The notes below the pieces were generated by a model. It saw only the letters and a list, made by a program, of their open reading frames with translations. It was not told the origin of the DNA and searched no databases. A DNA stretch of 64,000 nucleotides, taken from positions 3,720,001 through 3,784,000 of the forward strand of contig KB899087.1 in NCBI GenBank assembly GCA_000378025.1, read 5' to 3'. The stretch comes from Xanthobacteraceae bacterium 501b. GTDB taxonomy: Bacteria; Pseudomonadota; Alphaproteobacteria; Rhizobiales; Xanthobacteraceae. Shown here in pieces: positions 63,722 to 64,000 of this stretch (position 1 is its first letter; each line of letters begins with the position of its first letter). The position numbers and the translations under genes were made by a program.

Positions 63722-64000
63722 CTACGGCCGGGCGGGCGGCCGGTTCTCCGCCTCCGGTTCACGATCACCTGATATGTCGATCAGCGCGCGCGGCCAGCGC
63801 ACCCCCACCGAGGCGCCATGCGCCGGCGGCGGGCGGTTGACGAAGGTGAGCCCGGCGCCGGTGCGCTCCAGCAGCGTCTTGGCGATGAACACGCCGAGGC
63901 CGAGGCCGTTCTGGTCCTCGCCATCGCTCTCCGTCCCGCGCTTCCAGCGGTTGCGGCCGCGGCTGGTGACATAGGGTGCGCCGATGCTGTCCAGGAGTTC
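63722..64000 (-). CDS. actS: Redox sensor histidine kinase ActS/RegB, C-terminal end
   Basis: The last 92 residues of a sensor kinase, cut by the right window edge. The ATP-binding G2 box GLGLGVFIAKTLLERTGA is followed by VNRPPPAHGASVGVRWPRA and a short polar tail, as in ActS/RegB/PrrB. It precedes actR on the same strand with a 134-base gap, the expected pairing. Confidence 0.88.
   Translation of the reverse strand, partial: ELLDSIGAPYVTSRGRNRWKRGTESDGEDQNGLGLGVFIAKTLLERTGAGLTFVNRPPPAHGASVGVRWPRALIDISGDREPEAENRPPARP

Overview
The window looks like the chromosome or a large replicon of a high-GC alphaproteobacterium of the Hyphomicrobiales, most likely near Xanthobacter, Ancylobacter or Starkeya. 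This is inferred from several features read together: an ActS/ActR (RegB/RegA) redox two-component pair, a rhizobial porin_2-type porin, a glpDSTPQUV-type glycerol ABC operon with a DUF2160 protein, rhizobial intergenic palindromes, and many ABC importers with ATGA or TGATG gene overlaps. I saw no tRNA, rRNA, CRISPR array, phage gene or insertion sequence. Almost every long ORF opposite a real gene is a high-GC shadow and was left out.

Layout. (1) Bases 1-13925, minus strand: a carbohydrate ABC importer (binding protein, two permeases, a small membrane protein, two ATPases), a fused ATP-type dihydroxyacetone kinase, then the PEP-dependent dihydroxyacetone phosphotransferase set (DhaL, IIA, HPr, full-length enzyme I, a 136-aa HTH-like protein, DhaK), and finally a FUSC-family membrane protein cut by the window edge. 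(2) Bases 14387-23721, plus strand: glpD, the glycerol importer glpSTPQUV and glpK. (3) Bases 23752-26963, minus strand: B12-dependent diol/glycerol dehydratase (large and medium subunits fused, small subunit separate) and a BON-domain protein. Regions 1-3 form a C3 catabolic block for glycerol and dihydroxyacetone. (4) Bases 27083-34497: housekeeping and mixed genes (FAH-family hydrolase, PfkB kinase, PhaC-like hydrolase, LOG-family protein, NAD synthetase, porin). (5) Bases 34511-42968: a spermidine/putrescine-type ABC importer with a divergent SDR, a DeoR regulator, an APH-fold kinase and a class III PLP enzyme resembling phospho-lyases. This suggests an amino-alcohol kinase/phospho-lyase pathway. 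(6) Bases 43067-52508: HAD phosphatase, FGGY kinase, BtpA/SgcQ-family protein and DeoR on one strand, divergent from an SDR and a sugar ABC importer; probably a polyol or sugar pathway. (7) Bases 52561-60179: an amidohydrolase, a nitrilase-fold hydrolase and a taurine/nitrate-type ABC importer, divergent from a GntR regulator and a hydantoin-racemase-family protein that lacks both catalytic cysteines. (8) Bases 60210-64000, minus strand: a P-type ATPase, ActR, and the C-terminus of ActS.

The window is essentially a row of uptake-and-catabolism operons, each with its own importer, kinase or hydrolase and regulator. The most interesting signals are: paired ATP- and PEP-dependent dihydroxyacetone kinases behind one importer; a glycerol importer whose two ATPases have complementary motif losses (one lacks the switch histidine, the other the LSGGQ signature); a palindrome directly after the binding-protein gene in all five ABC operons; in-frame tandem repeats in an enzyme I, a porin signal peptide and a kinase loop; a kinase/phospho-lyase operon; and the cysteine-less racemase homologue.
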